Below, one piece after another: positions 21,386 to 31,993 of a DNA stretch of 64,000 nucleotides (position 1 is the stretch's first letter; each line of letters starts with the position of its first letter). Made by a program: the position numbers and the translations under genes. Origin of the DNA: Arion vulgaris (Eukaryota > Mollusca > Gastropoda > Stylommatophora > Arionidae); contig CM036759.1 of assembly GCA_020796225.1 (NCBI GenBank), positions 20,781,813 through 20,845,812 of the forward strand. Reading direction: 5' to 3'. The notes below the pieces were generated by a model, which was given only the letters and a program-made list of their open reading frames with translations, made no database searches and was not told the DNA's origin.

Positions 21386-22042
21386 TGAAGAACCGTATGG
21401 TGTACTTTTTTCGTACACACAAAATAAAAAAAATGTCACTTGTAGTCAAGATTAAGTTTTCATCTGTTATTATATTTTACTCGTGTTATTATTAATATTA
21501 CATTATTATTACTATTGGTGTTACTATTGCAATTGTCACATGACGTCTGCGCCTCCAGTCACATGCTCCCGAGTATATAAAAACGGTGGATAGCACTGGA
21601 CTACAAGATCAAATTACTGGAAATGATTAAGAGCTTATGGACCAGCGTAGAAAGAATAAAAACAGCAAATGGAGAAACAGTACTGTTGGAAAATGAAAGA
21701 ACAACACAGAGAAGGAGTTAAAATTATTATGTCGAGAGAACCCGAGTTACAATGCTAGAATGTAGACCAGTCAACAATAGATTGATAAGAACAAGACTGA
21801 GATGAAGCACAGCCAGGCTCTAGCACAGACCAGACAACTGGCCGGGTATTCCCTGACCTAGATAAGAAAAGGGATCTGGAAATTACAGATGTTTGATAGA
21901 ACACTGCACGCTTTTCTGCAATTTTACTCAATTCTGTGAGTCTATGGTTATTTATTTGTGAAAAATATTTATAATATTGATATTCCTTATTGTTAAACTT
22001 AACTTGTTGCATAATATGACTTCGAGTTAGCATTTTGTTTTG
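21386..22042. other. Intergenic, no gene seen
   Basis: AT-rich. A 92-codon minus-strand frame at 21755-22033 has no recognisable domain. Confidence 0.4.
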
Positions 22043-22423
22043 ATTTTAAAATGAATTTGTCTATACACACCAATACTGGAATGCGAGGTCACGTGGTGTA
22101 GTTGGGGTCTGATTTCCCAAATTCTTACCTGAGCCCGAAGGCCCAGTAGTTTATAATTGGCTCTGGATGAAGAGTCACCAAATACCACTGCAATATAGTG
22201 TTACGCCCAACAAATGACTGTAGTTTGAAACTGTAGAAAAGTTCTACCAGCAGTTGCTGAAGGGAGTGGACGCCCACCCAAAACACGACTTAGTCATAGT
22301 CGTGGCCAGCGATAACATTAGACCGGCGGGCTAAGGTAAAAAATTCTAGGAAATCAGACCACAACCGTCACGTGAGCTAGTATTCCAGTATTGTTAGATA
22401 AAGATAAATTCATTTTAAAAACA
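22043..22423. mobile_element. Foldback element with arms of about 100 bp
   Basis: The arms 22043-22147 and 22317-22423 are reverse complements at roughly 80% by eye. Shared blocks include TTTTAAAATGAATTT, CAATACTGGAAT, GGTCTGATTTCC and TTACCT. A loop of about 170 bp lies between them. There is no coding capacity. Which DNA-transposon superfamily it belongs to is not clear. Confidence 0.75.
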
Positions 22424-22431
22424 GCACAACT

Positions 22432-22765
22432 TCTTCTTCTTCTTTTGTCGTCACACTGCTACCGGGTTGTTGCCCAGTGTCGTCACACTGTTACCGGGTT
22501 GTTGCCCAGTGTCGTCACACTGCTACCGGGTTGTTGCCCAGTGTCGTCACACTGCTACCTGGTTGTTGTCTAGTGTCGTCACACTGCTACCGGGTTGTTT
22601 CCCAGTCTCGTGGTTTTCTGTTTTTGTCTTGCGCTGTTCTGGTGGCTTGTGTGATTGTTATTTTTGATCTTTCACAGGATTCTGCTACGCCATCTAACCA
22701 TCTTTTCCGTGGTCTTCCTCTTGTCTTCTTTCCGGATGTTCTGCTGTAGAAGACTGTATACTGTG
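22432..22765 (-). mobile_element. LINE-B, 3' end with amplified terminal unit
   Basis: It starts with (TTC)n and TTTTGTCG, then five tandem copies of a 32-bp unit (GTCGTCACACTGCTACCGGG plus 12 bases) to about 22611. Next comes single-copy LINE-B sequence, antisense to the GRPRKRWLDGV region. LINE-B at 3240-3310 has only one unit. Confidence 0.85.
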
Positions 22766-22949
22766 GAGTTTGGATGCATTAAGTTGCTATCCTAAACTCT
22801 GGTGTTTTACGTATTGCTGTGTTCTGTGTTGGTGCTACTTCCGCCGGCTTTGTTATTGTGTGTTTGTTTTGAACGCCGCTGTTATCGCGTTCTTAGCTAG
22901 TTAAAAGTTATATTATGATACAGTAGCAAGTTTCTGCTTCTTTTAGGGG

Positions 22950-23165
22950 TCTCTGTGGCAAATTGGCCTTGTGAGTCGAAGGTCGTGGGTTCGAATCCGG
23001 ACCACGCCATTCTGTTCACGGGTGCAATTTTTTCCTGAGACCCCTAGAATTGTTGATTGATCTACGGAGTTCGTGCTTTGCGAAATACTCTCGTGTCATT
23101 TCTAAGGAGAGGGACCGAGCCATATGGGGAAAAACCCGGTGCAATGAAGTCAATCCTTCGGCTCT
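22950..23165 (+). mobile_element. SINE-S, full copy
   Basis: A tRNA-like head with A box TGGCAAATTGG and a textbook B box GGTTCGAATCC supports an internal RNA polymerase III promoter. The body continues through CTACGGAGTTCGTGC and CCGGTGCAATGAAG. Other copies are at 7725 (fragment), 21044, 27275, 38280 and 56185. Confidence 0.9.
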
Positions 23166-23385
23166 AAAATCCTTTTTTCTTCTTTATTTTCTCTAATCCT
23201 GTTTTGCCTCACATCGTAAGGATAAGAAAAGATTTCTAGAACGGTCTTTTGTGTATGTTTCATACAGTGTTTTTCACGGCCTGTTATTTCTGAGGTCCAC
23301 CTTTTGCGTTGATGGCCTTTTTCTTCGTATACACTGAATCGGAGTAGCATTGCTCTTTGAGGCAGCAACCATTAGGGGAAATAGT
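23165..23385 (-). mobile_element. LINE-F, 3' end
   Basis: Matches in reverse the end of LINE-F at 55915-56100 (TGAGGTCCACCTTTTG and ATCGGAGTAGCATTGCT blocks). It adjoins SINE-S. Confidence 0.75.
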
Positions 23386-23609
23386 ATATATATATATATT
23401 ATGGGTGTCCATACATTAAGTCGTATCCTCCTCCCTGGAAAATGACTTTATGATAAAACACAAACTTTATGTTAAACAATAACACATCTGGGAAATTGGA
23501 TAAAATTCAGAATGTAGGACTTGGCAGACAGATTTAGACTCCCCCATATTTTGAATGCCATAAGGATAAAAAGCAAACGTTGAGAATCGACAATAAAAGC
23601 ACTCATTAT

Positions 23610-23950
23610 TAAGTAGATTACCAATAGGCAGTGCTCCACAAAGTGCAATGTTGCTCCGATACAGTGGATACAAAGCAAAAAAGCTGGCCACACAAAATGT
23701 GGACCTCAGAGATACGTAATAACAAAGTACTACAGTTTTACAAAAGACCTCAGAGATAACAGAGGCGAGGAAAGACACTGTTTATGAAGTGCATACAAAA
23801 GCCCTTTCTAGAAATCTCTTCTTACCCTGAAGCTGTAAGGCGGCAAATCAGTACAGTAGAAGAGAAAGAAAGACAAGGCGCTTAGAGAGGTTCGCTCCAT
23901 GTGTCGCCTTTTTCGACCTGACGCTGAAATGCAAAACAGGATTATAGAAT
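23610..23950 (+). mobile_element. LINE-F, 3' end with a 31-bp insertion
   Basis: Follows the 55895-56090 copy (AGATTACCA, GCTCCGATACA, ACAAAGCAAAA, GACCTCAGAGATA, AGAAATCTCTTC). It is interrupted at 23715-23745 by a fragment of repeat G with a 13-bp target duplication. Sequence from 23390 to 23609 is unassigned. Confidence 0.8.
23715..23745 (-). mobile_element. Minimal repeat G insertion
   Basis: 31 bp equal to the end of repeat G, flanked by direct repeats GACCTCAGAGATA at 23702-23714 and 23746-23758. Confidence 0.8.
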
Positions 23951-24048
23951 AAATAGAGTATATTAAGAAAACAACGCCTGTGTTCTACAACATTAAGATA
24001 TCTATGTATACATTCCTGTCCTTGTGTATTATATAATTGTGTTTCTAC

Positions 24049-24266
24049 CTGTTAAATACATAGAACATTATAGGTTTCAAACTTTTCAATCTCTCCTGTT
24101 CTTTAAGCAGAAGCCAGCAATCATTTATCAATCGTATATCTGAATACATCAATTTACATTGTTCACTTTGAGTAATCATTTCGTTTATGTCCCAATCAGC
24201 AGAATGGGCCATAGTTGTACTCTCATCACCATCAGTTGATATCAATTTGCAGAAATATGCGCCCAT
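24049..24266 (-). CDS. Putative globin-like first exon (second copy)
   Basis: From ATG GGC (MGAYFCKL) the exon encodes 72 residues plus two bases and ends at AG|GTAGAA, a phase-2 donor. Its end (DIRLINDCWLLL then IMFYVFNR) aligns with LQLIKRKWKLL and FAYSLFER of the exon at 671-873, and both carry a W-D-(L/I) motif before helix A. An in-frame TTG lies upstream at 24275, but the ATG at 24266 matches the partner's start. The Met-Gly plus Cys start again suggests acylation. No second exon is recognisable in the 23 kb downstream. The exon may therefore be an alternative or duplicated first exon of one gene whose body lies past base 1, or the stub of a broken paralogue. The donor is weaker than that of the first exon. 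Confidence 0.45.
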
Positions 24267-24275
24267 TTTAGTCAA

Positions 24276-24707
24276 TAAACATTGATTTGGTTCTCACTGT
24301 GATTTTGAACAATATCTTGTGTTCAATAGACGTCAGTAATGGTGCGAAGAAAGAGCGAATGATGTTTCTGAAAAAGCAAATGTGCATCACTATATTTTTT
24401 CTATTTCAGAAGACGATTGAAAATATGTAAACCTATCGTTGAAAGATCGCTGGGAGTCACGGAGATGTGGTTTTATTGAAGACTATTAAAAACCCCATGG
24501 ACATCTAAAAACAACAAAAGATGAGGTTATTAACGATTCTTGCACATTGTAAGAACCTGATCAAGTAAATAAGAACTAGACGATCAATGTTATTGAAACG
24601 AATAATACAAGGAGGTTTGGAACATCTGGTAGCGAAGGGAGATAATGCTGGATGGTTTGTTGGTGTGGTTCGACAAAAGATCGGTGACAGAACTGATAAA
24701 CTGTACC

Positions 24708-24741
<34 letters not shown>

Positions 24742-24839
24742 ATGAAGGATGATGCATTAAGTATGGCTTATTATAAAGGTACAGGTTCGCTTTGAATGCT
24801 TTTATATTGGTGTTTGAATATCAAAACTGGAAGAATGAA
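24276..24839. other. Intergenic, with (GA)n tract
   Basis: A GA microsatellite is at about 24711-24738. I see no gene. Confidence 0.5.
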
Positions 24840-25375
24840 ACATGTTATACAACCACAAGTAGTTTGACAATGGAGGTTCGGGCGGTTACCGAGGCGGTGA
24901 AATGGTTGGCATCTCACAACTACTCTCGTGTTTTCATACTCAGTGACTCCATGAGCATTATTCGTAAAGTTGAATCAGGAATGGTGAGACGCAACTGGGT
25001 GGAGGTAATGGTACAGACAATGATCAGCGAAATCACCTTCATTTTGTCCCTGGGCACGCAGGAGTTAGGGGTAATGAACGAGCTGATAGATTGGCTGGTT
25101 TGGCTACAATATCAGAGGAGCTGCCATGGATCGAAATGACATTCTTCACGCATTGAGTCTTTCCGAACAGAGGAGTTTCAGGACTGTGAATCCACTCGCT
25201 GACCAGATTGAAAGAGATGGGTGTCAATATTGGTGCATCCCGAAAAGAACGACATACTAAATATGCAAAGAGATTGATTAATCAACATCGAACTGGCATG
25301 TTGGGCCGCTGGATGCTGCTGGATTTGCTGAGGCGGAGATCGGAGCAACTATGGACATGCCCGGGAGTGCTATGA
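24840..25375 (+). mobile_element. LINE-J, 3' part with RNase H
   Basis: The frame 24792-25139 reads SSLTMEVRAVTEAVKWLASH and VFILSDSMSIIRKVESG. Frameshifts after the GTQELG stretch (ancestral PGHAGVRG) break the domain. The C-terminal block (KERHTKYAKRLINQHRTGM) follows out of frame at about 25235-25300. The end runs into an ATC microsatellite at 25376-25400. Confidence 0.85.
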
Positions 25376-25394
25376 TGATGATCATCATCATCAT

Positions 25395-25880
25395 CATCAG
25401 GTGCCGTGCAGGCTGACGTAGGCGATCATGGATCTCCAGAAATCTCTGTCGTTGGTGTTTGCTATCAACTCAGATGTTGACGCTCTACCGTGCCATGAAG
25501 TCAGGCTATCCAAAATTTTCTCTCTCTGTCTTCCCTGTCTCGTCTACCCTCGATTTTACCAGTTGTCACAATGTGTTCTAAACCTCCCTTCCTCATCACA
25601 TGCCCGAAAAATGATGACTGTCTCTTTCTTATATTGATGATAAACTTTCTCTGTGTCTTGATCTCATTCAGCACCTCAACATTAGTCATTTTAGCAGTCC
25701 ATGGATTCTCATCATTCTTCTATAAAACCACATCTCTGTGGCCCTCAGAGATTTTTTGATCTGTGTGTTCATTGTTCATGACTCGCATCCGTATGTCAGT
25801 ATTGGTTCTATGTAGCACTGAATAACTCGCATTCTGATCGGGATTGACAAGGACTTATTGCAGATAATGCTTCTCATTTT
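25395..25880 (-). mobile_element. LINE-L, 3' end
   Basis: Minus-strand frame MTNVEVLNEIKTQRKFIINI with SFFGHVMRKGGLEH and TGKIEGRRDREDRERK, a standard LINE RT C-terminus. The tail abuts the (ATC)n tract. A plus-strand copy of the same end is at 51960-52140. Confidence 0.8.
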
Positions 25881-25887
25881 CATGAAC

Positions 25888-25921
25888 ATAGCTATGATGA
25901 TAGTCCTCATATAACTGATGT
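25888..25921 (+). mobile_element. LINE-J, last 34 bp
   Basis: Matches the terminal GCTATGATGATAGTCCTC-to-ATATAACTGATG sequence of LINE-J. Confidence 0.6.
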
Positions 25922-25924
25922 TAT

Positions 25925-26900
25925 GCAACCTATTCAAAAAGCTACAGATACGAACGTATGTTTAGTTATACCAACCGAAGTCTACAAAGAAGGTGGCTCC
26001 ATGCTGATGTTGACAGATGTCTTCACGTCCATCTGGAACAATGAAAGTTTACCACGAGAATTAAATGTCATTATTTTCCACCTGTACAAGAGCAACGGCA
26101 ATCGATAGACCTGCGATAATCACAGGGGTCTTCCTCTTATCAATTGCTGAAATGTTATTGGCCAGAGACCTCCGCTGGATCATCTGGAACATAACCTTTT
26201 CACGGAGACCCAGTTTGGTTTCAGAGCGGACCGCGGAACAGAAGCCCTAATATTTGCAGCTCGTCAACTACAGGATAAATGTCAGGAGCAGCAATGCAAT
26301 CTTTATATAATCTTTGTCGATCTGACGAAGGCTTTCAAAACGGTACACAGAAAGGATTTGTGGAAGATCATGGGGAAATTTAGATGTCCAGAATTCTGTA
26401 CGATCGTTCAAAAGTTTCAAGACGGCATGATAATGAGGAGCTGTCGGACTAATGTAACCAACGGCGTCAAAAAGGGATGTGCATTTGGTTTCAACACTCT
26501 TCATATGATGTTTGCTGCCATGCTCGTGGATGTCTTAAAGATTAGATACAGGACAGACGGTAATCTATTCTATCCCAGGAGTTTAAAATCCTCTATCAAG
26601 GTGAAAGAATCAATCATCTCAAACCTGTTTGCTGATGATAGCACCCTAGCTAACAACTCTGAGGAAGATATGCAGACCTACATGAACAGGTTTTTATATG
26701 GTCTGGGATAGTTCCGGGATTGGAATCTACAGTCACCTCCGCACACATCAGAGAGTGCAACAACACACGTCTGAGGCTGATATCATCATCGCTTGCAATG
26801 GACAGCTATCATGTCTAGTTAGACCGTGGCACAGAACTGCAGAAAGTAATGTCTGCTGAAAATCTGTTGTAAAGCTATACACGATATGAGGAACATAGAC
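25925..26900 (+). mobile_element. LINE-N, reverse transcriptase fragment
   Basis: Plus-strand frames follow RT order: LNVIIFHLYKSNGNR, a block ending ETQFGFRADRGTEALIFA, IIFVDLTKAFKTVHRKDLW with the first catalytic Asp, TNVTNGVKKGCAFG, and ISNLFADDSTL with the FADD box. Three frames are needed, so it is a pseudogene. The FADD region matches the LINE-N copy at 62160-63215. Confidence 0.85.
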
Positions 26901-26924
26901 ATTACTCTTGATGTCACCGGTACT

Positions 26925-27240
26925 GTTTCAGGGAAGAAATAAAACTATGTGGCTATCACCGATACCGTTCCGTGGAACACAGAAAACGATGTGGTTATCA
27001 CAGGCACAGCTATGTTTAACACAGAAAACGTTATCACCGGCACAGTTATGGGAAACACAGAAAACGATGTTATCACCGGTACAAGGAAACGAAACGATGT
27101 TATACCGGTACGTTATGAAACACAGAAAACGATGTTATCACCGGTACAGTTATGGGAAACACAGAAAACGATGTGGTTATCACCGACACAGTTACGGGAA
27201 ACACAGAAAACGATGTGGTTTTCGCCGATACCATTCCGTG
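26925..27240. repeat. Minisatellite, units of about 36-42 bp
   Basis: About eight units built on GAAACACAGAAAACGATGTG and TTATCACCG, with small deletions. The open frames across it are a consequence of the repeat, not evidence of a gene. Confidence 0.9.
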
Positions 27241-27274
27241 ATAAAAAAGAAACCTGTAGCTAATAAAAGTGGTT

Positions 27275-27475
27275 AAGTTGTTTGTCTTGCGTTCTGAACG
27301 CCGTGGGTTCGAATCCGGACCGCTCTTATAACGAGTGTATTTTTCAGGCGATCAATAGGATTGTTGAAGGAGGACTTCGTGCGTTACTTCCGGCAGGCGA
27401 CGTGCCATTTCTGCAGCATGGGACCGAGACATAACGGGAACCCCAGTGCAATGAAGCCAATCCTTCGTCTACACA
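27275..27475 (+). mobile_element. SINE-S, diverged copy
   Basis: Has a B box GGTTCGAATCC, then the block with GGACTTCGTGCG and an end CCCAGTGCAATGAAGCC. It is the most diverged full-length member. Confidence 0.8.
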
Positions 27476-27860
27476 CCCTATCGTAAACTATGTTGCTATC
27501 TGGGACAGGCTCGTTTGAAGCGATGCGTGGTCCACGGCATGATCCCGAGCGATAACAGTATCATTGCTGCGATTTCCGCGCAATTCGACCCCGCACAATC
27601 GTTTTTAGTATTTCATTTTTTGGGACTGTGTTTGCCTTCCTCCTTCAATTCCTACTGGCTTAGCCAGACTAAAGGTACTCGTGGCAGTTGAGAAATCGAT
27701 AAAAGTAGGTCAGAAAGCTGTCACCCAGACAAATCCCTTCAAAAAATTATTCATGCAAATTTTCAATATCCTCAAACTTACATATGGGAGTCACGCATGA
27801 GCCACGAAGTCTGTGCCGCAGCTAAGATCTTTCTACGTAAGAATGAGATCGAAGCAAAGG
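27476..27860. other. Intergenic, no gene seen
   Basis: No repeat or coding frame recognised. Confidence 0.45.
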
Positions 27861-27864
27861 TGGT

Positions 27865-28312
27865 TACTCACTGAAGTGCAATGGTGTACAGTTATACAAT
27901 TCTATGTTATGGTTACTCACTGAAGTGCAATGGTGTAAAAGTTATACAATTCTATGTTATGGTTACTCACTGAAGTGAATGGTGTACATTATACAATTTT
28001 CTATGTTATGGTCTACTCACTGAAGTGCAATGAATGTACAATATACAACTAAAGAATGTTCAACTCACTGAAGTGCAATGGGGTAGCAATTATTCAATTC
28101 TATGTTATGTGTTACTTCACTGCAAGTCACGCCAATGTGTACAGTTAGACAATCTCCTGTTCTGGTTACTCACTCAGAAGTGCAATGGTGCCTAAAGTAC
28201 GCATAAATCTATGTTATGGTTACTCACTGAAGTGCAATGGTGTACAGTTATACAATTCTATGTTATGGTTACTCACTGAAGTGCAATGGTGTACAGTTAT
28301 ACAATCATATGT
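27865..28312. repeat. Minisatellite, unit about 49 bp, about nine copies
   Basis: The unit contains GGTTACTCACTGAAGTGCAA and TACAATTCTATGTTAT. Units at both ends are almost identical, while those at 28000-28200 are riddled with single-base insertions and losses. Confidence 0.9.
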
Positions 28313-28965
28313 TTTCATGAGTGTTAATTATGGTCTCAAAACTCACGACGGCAGGCAAAGAATCTTCAAAACTCACGACGGCAGGCAAAGAATCTATGTT
28401 CATATATATATATATAGTTCATATGTACGGTTCCAGCTTCACTGCAACGTCACGCCATAATTGCTCCGTTCCCGTGCCAACGAAAATCAGACAAAATGCT
28501 AACAACTGTCTCCTGTGTCGTGAACTAATTCCAGAATGAAACAGCCGCACGCCCCAAAAGTACCGCATAAATGCATATGGCCGTCGCTAAAGTGTCAACA
28601 CAAAACTGTTCATCACTTGAATTGCAATTCATGTCGAAGAGAACATCAATCACGGCCAGATCCAGCTTTCTGCACACTCAAAACACTGCATAAGGCAGAT
28701 TGAGTTGGTTCGTTATTACCGCTGTCCGCCATTTTATGAATACCCACAGTCACAACAAACGCATGTTGACACAGCAAAAGCATGCCATATAACATTCATA
28801 GCTCACAGCGTTGCTCAAGCACTAACTCAGTAGCTCGGCAAACGAAACCGGTATCTATGTAATATAGACAATGGCTACGGTCAAAGACCAGTATGGTCAC
28901 TGCCAGGAAGGAAAGCAATGGCAGATTACCTTCCAAGAAAATGTCAATCCAAGAAAACCCCAACA
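28313..28965. other. Intergenic, with a 28-bp doublet
   Basis: ACTCACGACGGCAGGCAAAG occurs twice in tandem at about 28340-28395. There is a TA tract near 28405. No gene is seen. Confidence 0.5.
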
Positions 28966-29430
28966 ATAATACGGAAGGGCTGGTGAAGACCATCATGGAA
29001 GGAGGCATCCCGGCAAAGAGGAGAAGAGGAAGACGACGGAGATGGACTCAGGATTAACTGATGGTTTGAACGTGACTGCTGCATAGGCGGGACATGTGGC
29101 ATATCTTCTTCTTCGTCGTTCGTTCTTCGACCAATTTTAATCACTCCTTGCATGATATGTTTGATCTTTGCCAAGAACGTGTATACGTTGCACATTGGTT
29201 TGGTAGGCCCTAAACGTATAGACTTCTATACGGTTAGGACACATGCATCCGATTTCAACCAAATCTCCTTAGCACCTCTTATGACATGCGTGGCAGGTAA
29301 CAGTGGTTCTATTCTTTACACTCCAAATCTGGGTCCCGGTAACCACTCGGACGATATGGCATATGAGATAGATCAATTCCGAAGAACTGTTGGCACGGTA
29401 AAGTTTTGCTCATGACAAGCTATTTGATGA
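28966..29430 (+). mobile_element. LINE-C, 3' end split by SINE-D
   Basis: Encodes VKTIMEGGIPAKRRRGRRR up to about 29096, then resumes at 29365 with a QFRRTVGTVKFC block, as in the other LINE-C copies. A SINE-D lies between. Confidence 0.85.
29105..29356 (-). mobile_element. SINE-D, complete copy, nested in LINE-C
   Basis: 252 bp with an 8-bp direct repeat TGGCATAT at 29097-29104 and 29357-29364. It has the same length and gross sequence as the copy at 8440-8691. Confidence 0.9.
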
Positions 29431-29962
29431 TGATGCTGTTTTCATGTAAAACATGAGGATGTATAGAATTAATGAGTTGAAATATGAGAAGAAACCTTAT
29501 TCTGTGTTGAGATCATTGGTCATGCAAGATCTGGAAACTAGTCGCCAGAGTGAAGTAGGCAGTCTAATCCAGATGGTAGCCTCATAAAGGCATGGTTTGT
29601 ATTTCTCTATTTGTGACTGATAGAAGCAATGCAATGATGATGGGTCAGATTTTTGTATGGATATATTCCTGTAGAACCATGAGTGCTCCGATGCATCCTT
29701 CTGTCCGCATTGTAGCAACAAACTCTGTCTTCACATTTTCGAAGTTTGGTATTTTGGTCTAGGTTATCTCCCATAGCCCCCCCCAAAAAAAAAAAACCCA
29801 ATGGAGACTGCACCACAGCAAGTTTGTTTAGATGTTTCTAATTGGTGATGACTTTTGTTCGCTTGATATTCCTATAATTGGATATATGGGATACTTCATT
29901 GGTAGCATTAGTGCCCTCTGTTACCCCACCTCATTCTTTTAGTAAAGCACCACCATTTGATC
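29431..29962. other. Intergenic, no gene seen
   Basis: No repeat match or coding signal. A C/A homopolymer pair sits near 29780. Confidence 0.45.
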
Positions 29963-30275
29963 AGCGACTACTTATTCATCCCATGTGAAACTGGTTTATA
30001 TTGCAGATGTCGCTCAATGTTGTCCAACTATCCTCCTACAGTAAATGAGACTGGCTCAGGAGGAACTACTTATTCATCCCCATGTGAAACTCACTTATTA
30101 AGCAGATAAAACTCAATGTTTAAATGTTATCAAACTATCCTCCTACAGTAAATGAGTCTGACTGAGGTACGACCACTTGTTCATCCCATGTAAAACTCAC
30201 TTATCTTGCAGATAAAACTCAATGTTTAAATGTCATCCAACTATCCTCCTACAGTAAATGAGTCTGGCTGAGGTC
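29963..30275. repeat. Tandem repeat, three units of about 100 bp
   Basis: Each unit contains TTCATCCCATGT, CTCAATGTT and CTATCCTCCTACAGTAAATG. The second and third units are closest to each other. Confidence 0.85.
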
Positions 30276-30485
30276 GGACATTTCTTCTTCCAGATGGGAA
30301 CTGACATCAATATAAAAATGTAAGCAAAGAGATTTGCTGAAATAACGCTGTTGTTTACATTCATCTTACTACACATAATGTATCAGAAAATTAAACTGGG
30401 TTTATAACTTATTGTTTTTTAATTAATGAAGTGAAACTTGTATATAACAAATAAACATTACTTGAAGTTCAATAATAAGCATACT

Positions 30486-31370
30486 ATTCTTCTTCTTCTT
30501 CTTCTTCAATGATCCAGCGGCACTTGAGCTTTTGCCCTTCGGCCCAATGCTATGTAGTGGTATCTACACCAGCGGCACTTGAGCTCTTGCCCTTCGCCCA
30601 ATGCTATGTAGTGGTATCTGCATGTGTCTGTAAGTTGTTCTTTTGTTCTGTATAATGTGTTCCATTTATCTGGCCTTGGAGGAAGGAGGGTCTTTCTGAT
30701 GTCTTCTAGTGCTTGACACTTGAAGAGGTGGTGGTGAACGGTTTCATGATGATGTGCACAGTTGGCACTCTGGAGTGTGTTGTGGATGAATTCTGTTCAA
30801 GTGATTATTAAGTGTTATGTGTTGGGTTTGGAGTCTAAAAATGGTGCTCTGATCTCTTCTTGTAAGGTGGTTGATGTTGTCATTAAGGTTAGGGCTGGCC
30901 ATATGGCTGTACACCTCTCTTCCTGTGTTTTCCATGGCCCATCTGTTCAGCCAAATTTCTTTATTTGTTGTCATTAGGATTTGCTTTGCTGTATGGAGAG
31001 TTGTTGCTGTGATTGGTTATTCCTGTGTTGACCCTTTCTTGGCTAGCCTATCTGCTTTGTCATTTCCAGGTGTGTTTGAATGTCCAGGATCCACTGCATG
31101 GTTATTTTGATGTCATGTGATGTAATAAGTCTGTCAATATCTAGGGTTATATGGGATAGTTCAGATTTACAATGTCCACCATCTTCTAGAGCTTGAAGGG
31201 CAGACATTGAATCTGTGAAGATAATTATGTTTTGTGCCTTTGATGGAAAGGCATCAAAAACATTCTTCAGGTGGTACAAAGACATACTATTCTTAAATAA
31301 CCTCATAATTGCTTGGCATGAAAATAGTTCAGATAACTTCTTCACCTTCGAACGCTCCAAATAGACCACT
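30486..31370 (-). mobile_element. LINE-A, 3' part with RNase H
   Basis: The minus strand carries an RNase H segment (IIIFTDSMSALQALEDGG, then ITMQWI; 31043-31369) followed by the C-terminal tail (STIFRLQTQHITLNNHLN, PECQLC; 30744-30974) and a (GAA)n end at 30488-30507. A block of about 55 bp containing CGGCACTTGAGC is duplicated at 30518-30610. The frames are separate, so this is a dead copy. Confidence 0.85.
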
Positions 31371-31479
31371 TGTTCCTTCCTCTTCCTTCGCTTGAAATAT
31401 GTCTATATATTCAATGTTGTCTATTGTATGAACTTCACTGTCTTTTGTAGCTCACACAGAGGGTCGTGTAGTAGACCAC

Positions 31480-31625
31480 TTGTTAAACCACTCTAGGTGA
31501 TTTGTATGTCATCTGAGCCTAAAAGTGAATGTACATTGTGCCAGTTATTCGTCTACATGTAGGCAAGCACATCCAATTTATGTAATGCTTTTTATTTACT
31601 AGGGTAGCTTTCCTAGGGTTGAGAT
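31480..31625 (-). mobile_element. SINE-E fragment
   Basis: Matches SINE-E from GACCACTTGTTAA to CTAGGGTAGCTTTCCTAGG, lacking the core half. Confidence 0.8.
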
Positions 31626-31767
31626 AACAAAATTTGATATCTGTTTTCCAAGGCAGCAATATTTATAATTATGTTTATCAACTAAAACTCAAAATGCACA
31701 TCTTTTAAAGAGAATAAAAATAGAATTAATGGGCAAAAGCGGATTTCCTTCAAATACACCACAAGAA

Positions 31768-31993
31768 CTTTCTAACGCATTGAGAGTCTTTTCGAACACA
31801 CAGTTGTGAATCCCAGTCGCTGACCAGATTGATACAGATGGAAAAGAACGAGATACCAAGTATACAAAAAGATTGATTAATAAAAATCGAACTGGCAAGT
31901 TGGCTGCTGGATGCTGCCAGATTTGTTGAGGTGGGGCTCAAAGCACCTATGGACATGTCCAGAGTGATATGATGATAGTCCTCATATAACTGA
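31768..31993 (+). mobile_element. LINE-J, 3' end hit by SINE-E
   Basis: Degraded version of the LINE-J C-terminus (corresponding to 25150-25375). It ends in the family motif at 31970-31993, where a SINE-E has inserted. Confidence 0.8.

Noticed and set aside
21755..22033. Possible second exon of the globin-like gene (minus strand, downstream of 24049)
   Set aside because: I looked for a CD1 Phe and distal/proximal His pattern and did not find it; the frame has no globin-like spacing.
22967..23020. tRNA gene
   Set aside because: The A and B boxes are good, but the sequence recurs at five other sites with a shared non-tRNA body and cannot form a full cloverleaf by eye; it is the head of SINE-S.
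26908..27276. 122-residue repetitive protein
   Set aside because: The open frame arises from a tandem repeat whose unit lacks stops; unit length varies and breaks the frame phase.
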